Below are positions 1-10,600 of a DNA stretch of 64,000 bases, in pieces (the first letter of the stretch is position 1; every line of letters starts with the position of its first letter). The stretch is from Dermatemys mawii (Eukaryota; Chordata; Testudines; Dermatemydidae). The position numbers and the translations under genes were made by a program. The notes under the pieces were generated by a model. It made no database searches. It saw only the letters and a list, made by a program, of their open reading frames with translations, and had not been told where the DNA came from. The DNA is taken from NCBI GenBank assembly GCA_007922305.1, contig ML677334.1, positions 14,766,318 through 14,830,317 of the forward strand, given 5' to 3'.

Positions 1-1265
1 TGACATTTTCCACTCTTCTGGAATCTCTCCCATGTTCCAGATAACTGCTAATGCCTCAGGTTTCTCCTCAGTCAGCTTCTTGAGTATTCTAAGATACATT
101 TCATCAGGCCCTGGTGACTTAAAAATATCTAACTTGTCTAAGGCCTTGTCTACACTAATGCTTTCAGCACTGTAAAGTGGCAGTGTAGATAGTGCTACAG
201 AACTGGGATCTGTGCTGGTAACTATTCCCCTCACTAAGGTGTTTTTTTGTCTTTACAGAGTTCTCCCGGTGCTAGAGCCAGAACTACACAGCTACATTGG
301 AGAGCTGCCATGGCAGCACTTTAACATCAGCTGTGTAGACATACCCTAAATAATTTTTAACTTGTTCTTTCCCTATTTTAGCCTCTGATCTCACCTTATT
401 TTCACTGACACTCACAGAAACAAAGACGTCATTAAGCACCTCTGCCATTTCCACATTTTCAGTTATTGTTTTTCCCTCTCATTGAGTAATGGGCCTACCC
501 TATTCTTGGTCTTCCCCTTGCTTCTAATGTATTTGAAGGATGTTTTGTTGTTACCTTTTATGTCTCTAACTAGTTTGATATTGTTTTGTGCCTTGGCCTT
601 TCTAATTTGTCCTTACATACTTGTGTTGTTTGTTTGTATTTGTCCTTTCTAATTTGACCTAGTTTCCACTTTTTTGTAGGACTCCTTTTTTATTTTTAGA
701 TCATGGAAGATCTGGTTAAGTCAGGGTGGTATCTTGCCCTACTTCCTATCTTTCCTATTCAATGGGATACGTTGCTCTTGTACTCTTTGAAAAAACTGCC
801 AACAGTCTTCAATTGTTTTTCCTCTTATACTTTCTTCCCATGAGATTTTACTTACCAACACCCTGAGTTTGCTAAAGTCGGCCTTCTTAAAATCCATTGT
901 CTTTATTTTGCTGTTCTCCCTCCTACCATTCCTTAGAATTGTGAACTCTATCATTTCATGACTACTTTCATTGAAGCTGTCTTCCACTTTGAAATTCTCA
1001 ATCAGCTCCTCTCTATTTTTTCAAAATCAACCTAGAACATCCTCACCCCTAGTAGTTTTCTCCACCTTCTGAAATAATAAAAAAAAATTGTCTCCAATAG
1101 ATTCCAATAACTTGTTGGAAAATCTGTGCCCTGCTGTGTTATTTTCCCAACAGATGTCTGGGTAGTTGAAGTCCCAAATCACTACCAAGTCCTGTGTTTT
1201 GGATGAGTTTTTAGTTGTTTAAAAAAAGCCTCATCCACCTCTACTTCCTGGTTAGGCTGCCTGTA
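1..1265 (-). mobile_element. CR1 LINE, 5'-truncated, endonuclease-to-RT-linker part
   Basis: On the minus strand this is a CR1 non-LTR retrotransposon; it enters the window inside pol, and the RT would lie left of position 1. Around 1147-1173 the minus strand reads DFNYPDICW, the endonuclease motif usually preceded by Gly ([10 protein letters not shown]); here that residue reads as Trp. At 739-987 a short open stretch carries the CR1 linker motif [11 protein letters not shown] followed by [11 protein letters not shown]. Stops and frame breaks lie between the conserved blocks, so it is dead. Similarity stops near 1265, the expected random 5' truncation. A 207-bp inverted-repeat element interrupts it at 141-347. 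It is old, with many transitions from the usual CR1 pattern. Confidence 0.85.
141..347. mobile_element. Short inverted-repeat DNA element (MITE) inside CR1
   Basis: The CR1 text is continuous on both sides of this block (up to cttgtcta and from aaataattttta). The ends are inverted: AGGCCTTGTCTACACT on the left and, read backwards, AGGGTATGTCTACACA on the right. The TGTCTACAC core recurs in other MITEs of this window (43.1, 60.5, 61.0 kb), so this is a member of a dispersed non-autonomous family. No clear TSD is left. Class (hAT?) is inferred from relatives with 8-bp TSDs. Confidence 0.7.
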
Positions 1266-2216
1266 GTTAATGCCTCTTTGACCTTGAGGCCACTGCATTG
1301 TGGCACTAATCAGAGTTTACAATACTAGTCTGTATTAGTGTTGACCTAGTTAGAGAAATTTCACACACCATCACCTTTCTAACTTTCAACCCACCTATTT
1401 CAACTCCAGGAGATCATCAGGGTTTGGGCTAGTTGGTAACTCTCCAGCAAAAGGAAATGTCACTAAAAATAAAAAAAAAGAACAAAACTATTCATTAATA
1501 TATTTTCCCCTCTTTTCTGACCATTCCTAGTCAGGTTACAGACAGATGCCAGGGAAAAGCTAGATGAGACAGCCTCTAACAAAACAGTTGAACTACCTGT
1601 CTGTCCACATGTCTTAATTATTGTTATGATGTCTCTCACCTTATTGTTTAAGGGTAAGTACAATTAAATAAGAAAAGTAAGCATCTAACTAAGAATGGCA
1701 GTGATGTCCTTGCCTGGGAGAAAACTGGAACTTATTTGGATCCATCCAAGTGGCTGCATGAGTTTCAGATGTCTGAAGGTGGATGGTCATTTCCAAACCA
1801 GAGAACTTGAAGCAGAACTTTCAGGTGATGTGTTTCTAAATGCATAGTCTAGAAAGGGTTGCTCCAGCCTTCTCAGTTGAGTAGATGGACACAAATAGAA
1901 AGCAATGTTTATGCACTACACATGGGCACAAGACTGCATAAGACCAGTGCCTCAGTCCATTGGTGTACAATGTCAAAAAATCAGTCAGTTGCAGGTCCTA
2001 CTTGGAGTTCTCTCCAAGTCACAGATAGAAGTACCAACATCAGATAAGCCAAGAATTAGTAGTATGCAGAGACTTAAACATAGGAATGTTTGTGCATGAT
2101 GGTGAGGGAAATTTCTGAGGTATATTGGACAGTAGTCCACTTGCTTATCTGAAACTTACTAGAGCTATTCAAAATAATTTAAACCGAGCTGGAATTCTTT
2201 TGAGAATGGTGGGGCA

Positions 2217-2231
2217 GGGGGGGGGGGGGGG
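2217..2231 (+). repeat. Poly-G run (15 G)
   Basis: Fifteen consecutive G residues after GGGGCA. Long G runs are length-unstable and can pair as four-stranded DNA. No associated gene or promoter is visible. Confidence 0.9.
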
Positions 2232-2275
2232 AAGAGGGCAAGAGAGAGAATTACAGAATTCCCTGGTGCCAGCTG

Positions 2276-2310
2276 AAATAATAATAATTAATAATAATAT
2301 AATAATAAAA
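2276..2310. repeat. (AAT)n microsatellite
   Basis: An imperfect AAT/ATA trinucleotide tract just before the TSD of the hAT MITE at 2339. Confidence 0.8.
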
Positions 2311-2338
2311 ACACCTGAACAGCTCTACTGCCTCTCCC

Positions 2339-2453
2339 TAGGATAACCAGAGAGCAAGTGTGAAAAATAGGAACAGGCTGGGGGTAATAGGAGCCTATAT
2401 AAGGAAAAAAAATCAGGACTGTCCCTATAAAATTGGGACATCTGGTCACACTA
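2339..2453. mobile_element. hAT-type MITE with perfect 8-bp TSD
   Basis: The ends are inverted: TAGGATAACCAG on the left and CTGGTCACACTA on the right. The flanks are a perfect 8-bp duplication, CCTCTCCC at 2331-2338 and 2454-2461. The body carries the recognisable strings GGAGCCTATAT and GGGACATCTGGTCAC, also seen at 15757 and 25439. At 115 bp it cannot encode transposase, so it was mobilised in trans. An 8-bp TSD is characteristic of hAT transposases. Confidence 0.88.
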
Positions 2454-2461
2454 CCTCTCCC

Positions 2462-2929
2462 TGAGCGGTATTTGAGTACTTTCAATTTCATTCTTAAAGA
2501 CCAGGAATTGCAAAGCTATCTGTGGAGAGGGGATTGGAAAAGTCAATCACAATCTTTCTCAAAGCATAAACAGATGTGATTCACTCATCCCTAGTATAAT
2601 ATATATAGAATTTTGGGGATAATTTCTCCTTCCACTACATGCTGTCATTGAATCCTGAGCAACACTCTGATGGTGGTAGATTTACTCCAGGCACATATGG
2701 GTATAAAGTGGGAGAAGAAGTTGGCCCACTGTATTTAAAGTCCAGTATGCTTAGGAGAAATTCCACAATGCTGGATTTTCTGAGAGTTTCTATGGTCTTA
2801 TCTGCACTAGAAAATATTATGAAAAACTCTCCATTAGTGCTGCTGAGCTGGGAGTCTCTCTGGTAGCAGTTTTAGTGTAGATGAGGCTCTGGTAGCATCG
2901 GGTGTCTTGACTGTTTTGTCAATTAATAA
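2462..2929. other. No gene seen
   Basis: A+T-rich sequence with no recognised repeat or exon. The open frame at 2639-2866 has no known motif. Confidence 0.5.
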
Positions 2930-3120
2930 CAATAAATAATATGTCAACTCTTTCATGGTGCTTTTTATCAGTGGATCTCTTTACAAGAAGGTCAGTATCA
3001 TTATTTCCAGTTTACAGATGTGTAAATTGAGAGACAGAGAGTTGAAATGACTAACCCAAAGTCACTCAGCAGGCCAGAAGCAGAATGGGAAACAAAACAA
3101 TGAATCTCAGTCCCATTTGT
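2930..3120 (-). mobile_element. MIR-like CORE-SINE, minus strand
   Basis: The plus strand reads TTTACAGATG, then a degenerate version of GAGAGACAGAGAG, then CCAAAGTCACTCAGC and a GCAGAATGGGA block. This is the reverse complement of the conserved MIR order (CTCTGCC..., GTGACTTTGGG..., CTCTCTG..., CATCTGTAAA). MIR-type SINEs are tRNA-derived Pol III elements with a conserved core, shared across amniotes and long inactive. The copy is diverged and lacks clear ends. Confidence 0.6.
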
Positions 3121-4324
3121 TCTTTTGGTAACTTTTCCCTAGAATTAGTAGGCTCAGAAATAAAAGCCTTAGCCAACACAGTGGCAACTGGAATAAACTG
3201 GGGATGGATCCCCAACTCTCTGCAAAGTTATGGCACTTGATAGATTCTGTGACTGATTAAAACCAGTCTCAGCCCATTCAGTCTTGGTGTTTCTTTCATA
3301 TGTGTGTATTGCCTATCATACTTCACATTTCTTGCAATAGCTTTTGGATGGAAAAAAATGTTAAAAGTAGGCAGCATTCTTGAGATACTGTTTTGAGAGA
3401 ATGTGGCACTTTTTGCCTCCAAGCAGTTTTTCAGACAGTTATAGTACTACCCTCACCAGCACTTGACATATGCTCAGAGAAAACACTCACTGACAGAGAA
3501 GCCAGGCATAGAATATCAAAACACAAACACAACTGCGTTCTCATTTACCAGAAAGTGTAAAGGCTCTTACCTTGCAGTTTACACAATGTTATCATTCAGT
3601 AATTCTGCAATGACAGGTATATGAACCTCAGTAGATATTTCCTTACCCTCTACCGATGTCAAAAGCTGCAACCTTTTTCTTTACCATTTTGTTTTTTTGC
3701 AACTGAAAGTAATGCAAATACAAAATTACCTTATATAAACCATAATATGAACCTTATAAGATTTCAGATTCCAACCTGTATATAATCATTATGCTGAAAT
3801 ACCAAAGTATAGCCAAAATACTCTAGGTTATTAACTTAATGTTTTAATAATCACACAATCAGGCTTTCTAATTTGCCTGGCAAAGGAATCATATTTACTT
3901 GAAGAATACATGAGAATTTCTTATCTACATCATGGTTTTATTCTTCAGGTGTAAAGTACACCTGTGCCAGACCAATACTGGGCATGTTCCAGGTATAAGA
4001 ACAGGAAAAATATATCGGAAACTATAATGGAGCCAAAGCTTTTTAGTTATCTGAAACTCATTAGGAATTTCAGGATAATTGTCAGGATAAAGATGTTCAA
4101 TTAGAAGAAAATGCCACCAGTTATACTATAACTAAAACTTAAATCTGAATATCACTGATAGTTTTTATAATACAAAATTAAAGGTTATCTGTTAGTTAAA
4201 AAAATATTTCCAGTGACTGTATTGTTATCCAACATCATATATTTTTGGAAGACTTAGTATGCATGTTAACTTGTATAACTATGAACAATACTCCCAGGAT
4301 GCCTTGCATTTATGTCAATTTTAT
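3121..4324. other. No gene seen
   Basis: About 1.2 kb of A+T-rich unique-looking sequence. No exon-like open frame, RNA structure or repeat terminus was recognised. Confidence 0.5.
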
Positions 4325-5320
4325 TGTGGAAAGACCCCGCCCTGCTTAAAGTGCAGGTCGGTGATTGTCTGGCTATGTCGAAAGAATAACGGGAGACATT
4401 AGGCTGCAACTTTATTATTAGACAGATGTCTGGGACTAACCCAGTGGATAAAATGTGCAGTGCAGGTGCATAATTTATGTCCCTCTAGCATATCCACTGC
4501 CAGGACCCTCCAATTCCAGACAATTTTTTGGGGAGAGCTTCCACCAGCTACCTCCTTGTTCGTCCAGGTCCCTTCAGCAATTTCCTTGTTGGGACCTTAT
4601 CAATTTCAGCCATTTTTTTGCGGTGGAGAGGGAGAGCTTCCACAGCTCCCCGCCCCCAATTATCCAGGTCCCTCCAGCAATTCCCTTGTCGGAACATTTC
4701 CGACCACCCTCCCCCTCGTAGGAGGAGTTGAGGTGGACTATAATGATGGGAGGAGGAGTTGGCTCCCTGCTGTACCAGTCAGAGGAGACCCTAACTACCC
4801 CCGACTTGCTCAATTACCAAGCACCTCTCCTTAATTTCTTTTTCAAGACATTTTTCCTTTCTTTTCTGCCTTAATTTATGGAGTATCTGCACCGGACATC
4901 TGCTATACACTTAAATAAAGAGTTGAGACATATGGCCTACCACCCGTCATGCTGTGCATGAGTAGAGCCCACCTGAACCTGCTGCGAGGAAGGTGAAAAA
5001 ACCCTACTGCACCTGGCCAATATAGGGGTAAAAGAAAAATTCCTCCCTGGCCCTCCTTCATGGGATGGACAGTGTAATGCCCACAAAGATATAGCTGAAC
5101 ACTCGGCATATTTGTGACCTAAATAGGGAGGGAGAGTGGGTGCTGCCCAGCCTGCTCTGAGTGATGAAGGGAGGGGCCAGGACCAGGCTGACCTTTTTAA
5201 ACCCCTCATTCCTAGGTGATGAGTCATCCACCACGCTGACTGCTCTTCCAGCAGTTTTATGTCTCCCCTCCTCCCACAAGCCAGAAGCATTCTTTTCCCG
5301 GCCAGCCAGACAATAACTAG
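4325..5320 (+). mobile_element. Unclassified GC-rich repeat, possibly an LTR-like retroelement piece
   Basis: A GC-rich block stands out from A+T-rich flanks. It starts with TGTGGAAAGACCCCGCCC. An AATAAA signal sits near 4914-4919 in plus orientation, and TCCTCCCACA lies near 5278, so a TGTGG...CCACA bounded LTR is possible. An 11-bp exact inverted pair, ATTGTCTGGCT (4364-4374) and AGCCAGACAAT (5304-5314), also brackets it, though such a pair could arise by chance. Overlapping open frames at 4455-4834 and 4937-5290 are low-complexity Pro/Ser/Leu text on both strands and look spurious. No TSD was found. Class is undetermined. Confidence 0.4.
4511..4696 (+). repeat. Imperfect tandem duplication, two units of about 90 bp
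   Basis: Unit 1 (4511-4600) runs from CAATTCCAGACAATTTTTTG through GAGAGCTTCCAC, TCCAGGTCCCTTCAGCAATT and CCTTGTTGGGACC. Unit 2 (4601-4696) repeats this order: CAATTTCAGCCATTTTTTTG, GAGAGCTTCCAC, TCCAGGTCCCTCCAGCAATT, CCTTGTCGGAAC. Divergence between the units shows the duplication is not recent. Confidence 0.8.
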
Positions 5321-6332
5321 GAGTTAAATTGTCCCAGTCTTTGTTCTTTGTATGTACATGTCAGGAGTAAGATGTATTTTCTGTTAAATAATGTTATCTA
5401 TGAATTGTTCTGAAGTACCTTTAGTACAGAACAGTTCATGTCGCTACAGCCCAATGCTATTTGTTCTCTTCGGTCTCCTAACACTTGGAAAGTTATTGCT
5501 CATGGTCTTTGTACATTGAAAAATTGATATGAAACTAGCTAAGGAGTTAATATTTTGGAACAAACACAGTTAATGTGAACTGTGATTGCTGTGAGACTGC
5601 TCCTCAGAGACAGGTAATGCATGAACCACTCTGTGCTGATCTTTCTGTTTAATAAACCAACTAAGCTGAGTTAGCTGATGTTTCATTAATCAGTAATCTA
5701 AACCAAATCCTAACAATGTGATCAATACTATCAGTGAAGACTATTGTAAGAAATAAAAATTAAAAGCCAAAGAATACTGTAAGGTGGCATTTACTGCACA
5801 GGTCTGAAGATAAAGAACAGATGGCTGTCTTTATGCTGTTAAAGTTATCTATAAACTTGGGTAGATGTTAATTCTTTATTCCAAGTCTAGAACACAGTGG
5901 ATCTCCAAGGCATACTTTAACTATGAAACAAATTGATGTTTGATCTGGACTTCAGAGAGATATACAACATCCAAGAAGACAGAAAAAAAGTATTTCAGAG
6001 CAGTTGTCTATCAATTTTAGAAAAGAAGGACATCAGAAGATGGACCAGCACAATTTATCAGGTGCAGTTTTGGCAGCCTTTGCAATAAATTTCTCTATTT
6101 GCAGATGAGAGCCATTGAATCCTGGGAAAAAAAAAATCTGTGACCTGCTACAATATAAAGTATCTGTTAGAAATAATTGACAAATAAAACTTTTGATACA
6201 ATTGTTCCTGAAAATATCAGTAATGTTCAGATCTGGATCTGAAATTTGCGTCTCAGATCCATCTTTCATATGTGTATAATTTTCTTTTAATTCAGTGTAA
6301 TACAGTTTGAAATTTAAGATGCTTTATTGATA
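5321..6332. other. No gene seen
   Basis: A+T-rich sequence. A TTTAATAAACC polyadenylation-like string lies near 5648, but with no LTR or exon around it. The open frame at 6033-6269 (minus) has no recognisable motif. Confidence 0.5.
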
Positions 6333-6764
6333 TAGAGTGACCGTATTTCTCAAAGGGAAAATTAGACACTGTGTGGGGCTGGTGTCGCTTCTTGCCTGAA
6401 CCTTGCCTGTCCTCTGTGCAGCTGTTGCTGCTTGCTCACTGAACCCTGACTCCCACCATGTGGCTGATGTAGCTGCTTGCCTGATCCCTTTCTGGCCTGC
6501 CATGTGGCTGTTCCTGCTTTCCTGAGCCCTGCCCGCCCGACGTGCAGCTGACATTGCTGCTTGCCAGAGTCCCATTTCCCCCCTATCCTGCAGGACTAGC
6601 ATCCCTGGTCAGCCCCCTCAGGTTCCTCTGTGCCTTGCTAGGGGTGCATGTCCCACTTTTTGGCAAATGTGGGCATTTGTCCCATTTGCTCTTGCCAACT
6701 GATCATCAGGACAGGGATTAAAAAGGGGACCATCCCAGACAAAACAGGACATATGATCATCATA
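6333..6764. mobile_element. hAT-type element with internal minisatellite
   Basis: The left end is TAGAGTGACCGTATTT. The right end, read backwards, is TATGATGATCATATGTCC, an inverted match in degraded form. The flanks TATTGATA (6325-6332) and TACTGATG (6765-6772) agree at 6 of 8 bases, as expected for an aged 8-bp hAT TSD. The interior (6415 to about 6590) is a GC-rich tandem array with units starting TGTGCAGCTG / TGTGGCTGATG / TGTGGCTGTTC / TGCAGCTGAC at 6415, 6459, 6503 and 6543. No transposase frame is present. Confidence 0.7.
6415..6590. repeat. Minisatellite inside the hAT element, four units of 40-44 bp
   Basis: Each unit holds a TGTGGCTG-like start, a GCTGCTTGCC core and a GAxCCC/GAGCCC end. 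Unit spacing is 44, 44 and 40 bp. Such internal arrays grow by replication slippage and vary between copies. Confidence 0.7.
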
Positions 6765-6892
6765 TACTGATGTATAAAAACCTCCTTTGGGCTAGATCCT
6801 GAAAGTCCAAACTCACTTTTAAGTCAGTCCTCATTCAGCAAATCATTCAGGTTAAACTTGTATCAACCATCTCAGCCAAAACTGAGAAAGGA

Positions 6893-7195
6893 CATCAGGC
6901 TGGATCCAGAAAGAGCATTAGGCAGTGTAATGCTGATGGTTGCAATGCCTAACCTTTAGCACATAGAATATCACTGGAACAATACTGTGATGCATAAAGT
7001 CTGGCTTTTTGCCTATACTCCCTATAAAATGAACGGTGAGAGATAGGCACCTAAGAATGGGATCTGTCAAAGCCAACACATTAGGAAGGGGGCTACCAAA
7101 GCTAGCCACTTGGAGATGCTGATAAGAGGGGTTTGTCCTAAGCTCTGCATCTCTCATGGACTTAGCCATCTGTCTCTGCTTGCAGGCCATAGCTG
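6893..7195. repeat. Probable fragment of a dispersed DNA repeat (TAGGCACCTAAG motif)
   Basis: It includes AGATAGGCACCTAAGAATGG and GGATCTGTCAAAGCC. The TAGGCACCTAA word recurs at 10.4-10.6, 11.3-12.1, 33.7-34.0 and 53.4-54.4 kb. No termini or TSD are visible, so this is placed by shared motif only. Confidence 0.35.
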
Positions 7196-7268
7196 GGGAC
7201 TAACTATAGTCAGGTGGCTTAAGTACCTCAGTCATTCTTATAAGAAATGGCAGCACTTGTGGTATCAC

Positions 7269-7647
7269 CAGGGGTGAAAATAAGGTGGTAGGAGCTGTTA
7301 CGGCATACAGGCAAAAAAGTGGCCACCTGTACCAGCCCTACTGCCTTACTTTAAAGTGCTGCTTCAGCAAAAGGACCTTGCTTAAAGTGCTGCAATGGCA
7401 GTGCTTTAACATCCCTATCCCTTTTGCCCCCACTCCCTGCCCAACCTGCTGACCTACTCCCGACTTGCTGATGTGGGGAGGAGGGGCAAAAAGAGCATCC
7501 CTCTGCCAGCGTGGGGGTGGAGGGCTGGCAGGGGGATGCTGATCCTCAACCCTGCCCCTTCTGCCCGAGGCCTCGACCTTTTAGGGAGGGGTGGGAGGCA
7601 AAGCTGCTCCCCATACTGGTAAGAAACAAATTTTACTTTCACCCCTG
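7269..7647. mobile_element. hAT-type MITE with 7/8 TSD
   Basis: The ends are CAGGGGTGAAAATAA on the left and TTTTACTTTCACCCCTG on the right, near-perfect inverted repeats. The flanks GGTATCAC (7261-7268) and GGTACCAC (7648-7655) differ by one base. The CAGGGGTG terminus is typical of Charlie-type hAT elements. The 379-bp GC-rich interior has no transposase. It ends 27 bp before the next element. Confidence 0.88.
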
Positions 7648-7674
7648 GGTACCACTGCTGCCTTCCTTTACGGC

Positions 7675-9431
7675 TAGGGCCCTACCAATTTCATGGCCGT
7701 GAAAAAGGTGTCATGGACTGTGAAGTCAGCCATTCCCTGTGAAACCTGATCTTCGCAGCTGCTGGGAGCCTGGGGCACCTAGTGCTAGTCTGGTCATTCA
7801 GAGGCGAGACAGGAGTTGTCCTTTCACTGCATGGCCACACTAGGTGGGGAGATCAGATCCACCTCCAAAGGCAGCACAGAAATAAGGGTAATACACCCGC
7901 ACTTGTGCACTACAGCAGCCCAGGAGCTGGACTCTGGGCTGCTGTTCCCCAGTTCCATACCACCCATGTGGTTCCTGCCCCAGGTCCAGGTGCTGAGCTT
8001 GAGGCTTCCTCTCACAGCAGCTTCTGCTGGGCAGGGGGCCTTCACTCCTGGAATCAGCAGCCTGGGCTCTGGTGCCCTCCATCCTGCTATAGCTTAGGGC
8101 AGGGGTGGGCAAACTTTTTGGTCCAAGGGCCACATCAGGGTTCAGAATTGTGTGGAGGGCCAGGTAGGGAAGGCTGTGCCTCCCCAAACAGCCTGGCCCC
8201 ATTCCCTATCTGATCCTCACCAACTTCCCACCCCATGACTGTCCCCTCAGAACTCCTGACCCATCCAACACCCCCCCACTCCTTGTCCCCTGATTGCCCT
8301 CTCCAGAGACTCCCCAACTCTAACTGACCCCTCCAGAACTCCTTATCTAAGACTCCTGCTCCTTGTCCCCTGACAGCCCCCTCCAGAGACCCCCCACCTC
8401 CTAATCAACCCCCAGGATCACACTCCCTCTCCAACCCCCTACTCCCTGTCCCCTGACTGCTCTGACCCCCTAGTCACACACCCCACTCCTGACAGGCACC
8501 CTGGGACTCCAATGCCCTGTCTAATGCCCCTGTTCCACATCCTCTGACTGCCCCCAGAGACCCACTGACCCTTTTCCAACCCTCCATCCCCAACTCCAGC
8601 CCCCTTACCACGCTACCTGACACACAGCGCACTGAGGCTGTGGAGGGGACCAGCAGGAGAGCGGGGAGGGGCTAGCCTCCCCAGCTGGGACCTCAGGGGC
8701 CAGTTAGGAGGTGCTCACAGGCCATAGTTTGCCCACCCCTGGCTTAGGGCTTCCTCCCATACTGTAAGGGGTCAGGCTTGTGCTCCTGGCAACTGCAGCC
8801 AGGGCAGCTCTAGCTCAGTGCTTCTGCCTCTTGCCACTCTAGCTGGGGCATCACAGGGCTTCAACCCCGGGATCTGGGCTTTTCCTCTCCCTCCTGCCTT
8901 CTGCCGCAGCTCCAGGTGCTGAGCTCAAGGCTTTCTCCCCAGAAGCTCCTCCAGGGGCTGTGGGCTTGCACTCCTGTCAGCTCCAACCGCAGCAGCCCAG
9001 GCTTGGGGTGTCCGCTCACTGCTGCACCAATCAGGGCTTGGGGCATCTTCCTCTGAAGCTCCTGCAGGGGCTCAAGGTGAGCCTATAGGGGCTTCTGTCC
9101 TGGCGTATCCTCTAGGGGGAGGCATTTTTTCTGGGAGGCCTAAACTGGCCGGAGGCTCCTGCCTTAATCTGTCCCTGACATGGACTACAAACTAGGAGCC
9201 CCTGGGACCAACCTCCACAAACCTCTTCTAACTGTTGGGCTCTGAAGGCAGCACAGAAGTGAGGGTGGCAATCTTGGGGACCCTCTATAACAACCCACCC
9301 ATGATTCAATTTTGGGTTAGGACCCACACGGTTACAACACTGTAACCATCTGTAATTGTTAAATTGACCAATTTTAAAATCTGCTGGCTGGGAAATTGAC
9401 CAGAATGAACCATGAATTTGGTAGCACCCTA
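7675..9431. mobile_element. Large hAT-type non-autonomous element, hosting a nested element
   Basis: The left end TAGGGCCCTACCAATTTCAT mirrors the right end, which reads backwards as TAGGGTGCTACCAAATTCAT. The flanks TTTACGGC and CTTATAGC match at 5 of 8 bases, with transitions elsewhere, compatible with an old 8-bp TSD. The interior holds a repeated GGCAGCACAGAA(A/G)T(A/G)AGGGT motif near 7875 and 9248. It is interrupted by a second hAT element at 8100-8741; removing that leaves about 1.1 kb. The many overlapping open frames here are GC-rich noise without transposase motifs. Confidence 0.78.
8100..8741. mobile_element. Nested hAT-type element with perfect 8-bp TSD
   Basis: It starts CAGGGGTGGGCAAACT and ends AGTTTGCCCACCCCTG, perfect inverted termini. 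GCTTAGGG duplicates exactly at 8092-8099 and 8742-8749. The interior is a CT-rich run of CCCCTGACTGCCCC-like degenerate repeats with no coding capacity. It lies inside the 7675-9431 element, so it is the younger insertion of the two. Confidence 0.93.
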
Positions 9432-9480
9432 CTTATAGCTTAAGTTAAGAGCATTCACCCAGAATATGGGGGAGCTGGAT

Positions 9481-9856
9481 CAGTGACTCTCAATCTTTCC
9501 AGACTACTCTACCCCTTTCAAGAGTCTGATTTGTCTCTTGTATCCCCAAGTTTTACCTCATTTTAAAACTTACAAAATCCAACACAACAATACAAAAGTT
9601 TTTCGGCATACTTTTATTGAAAAATTGCCTACTTTCTCATTTTTGCCATATAATTATAAAATAAATCAATTGGAATATAACTATTGTTCTTATGTTTCAG
9701 TGTATAGCATACAAAGAAGCATAAACAAATCATGGCCTAGGAAATTTTAGTTTGTACTGATTTCATTAGTGCTTTTTATGTAGCTGCTTGTAAAACTAGC
9801 CAAATATGTAGATGAGCTGATGTACCCCCTGGAAGACCTCTGGTTGAGAATCACTG
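9481..9856. mobile_element. hAT-type MITE with 7/8 TSD
   Basis: The left end is CAGTGACTCTCAATCTTTCC and the right end TGGTTGAGAATCACTG, inverted repeats of the CAGTGATTCTCAA type. The flanks AGCTGGAT (9473-9480) and AGCTAGAT (9857-9864) differ by one base. The interior is A+T-rich, unlike the GC-rich neighbours, and includes the short open frame 9538-9750, which has no transposase motif. Confidence 0.9.
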
Positions 9857-9865
9857 AGCTAGATC

Positions 9866-10600
9866 TAATTCTCCCCTCTTCCTGATGTAGAAAAAGGATT
9901 TGAACAGAGTTCTTCACCTTTCAAGAGGATTCTTTAACCACTGAGTGTGGGATATTCTGATGTGGTGCTCCCTCAGTCTCTTTTGATGAATCTGTTCCAC
10001 TTTGCATAAATACTTAAATAGTTTTTGGGTCAGCAATGAGAATTAATCTGTAACCTTGTGGTTAAGGCACCCATCTAGATGGCAAGAAACCACCTCTCAA
10101 GAGTCTACTCCCTCTGCTCCAATGACTAAGTATTTATTCAAAGAGGAACACCTTCAGCAAGAGAGCCTGAGGGACCCCCACCTCAATATATGCTAGTGAT
10201 TAGAGTATTCTCCTGGGATCAAGCAGGAAGACCTCTATTCATATCTTTTCTCCCAATCAGGCAGAGGGGGGAATTAAACTCATCTCTTCTACATCCCAGG
10301 TGCATACTTTAACCACTGGGCTATAAGTGAACTGCCACCATGACTTTGAAGGCTTACAGTGAGGCTACAGTGTGTGTACCCAGAAGCAGAAACTTAAGTG
10401 CCTAGGAAACTTTTTATAATCAAAAATATATGGGCTGAGCAAGTTTAGGCACCCACTGGGATAAGGCACAGCAGACAAGGTGTTTTGTGGATAATTAGGT
10501 GCATAAAATTGAGACTGAAACATCTGCATCTGGGTTTAGGCACCTAAGTCCCTTTGTGGAACTGGGCTTTCTAAACTTAGCCAATCGTTTGGATAATTAA
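9866..10600. repeat. Inverted-repeat DNA element remnant with tRNA-like segments
   Basis: Around 10060-10090 the plus strand reads GTGGTTAAGGCACCCATCT. Around 10290-10325 the minus strand reads ATAGCCCAGTGGTTAAAGTA. Both resemble tRNA A-box text, in opposite orientation, so this is a foldback derived from, or fused to, a tRNA-related sequence. TTAGGCACCTAAGTCC near 10540 links it to the TAGGCACCTAA family. Ends are not certain. Confidence 0.4.

Larger units (their letters stand above)
1266..2338. other. No gene seen; simple repeats
   Basis: Unique-looking A+T-rich sequence. It contains a run of 15 G at 2217-2231 and an (AAT)-rich stretch at 2276-2310. Open frames here are short, mutually overlapping and without recognisable motifs. 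Confidence 0.6.

Noticed and set aside
5640..5660. TTTAATAAACC as a polyadenylation site
   Set aside because: Single hexamer in A+T-rich DNA, with no exon, LTR or GT-rich downstream element visible.
7782..8213. 143-codon frame with antisense partner
   Set aside because: It crosses the boundary and TSD of the nested 8100-8741 element; GC-rich chance frame.
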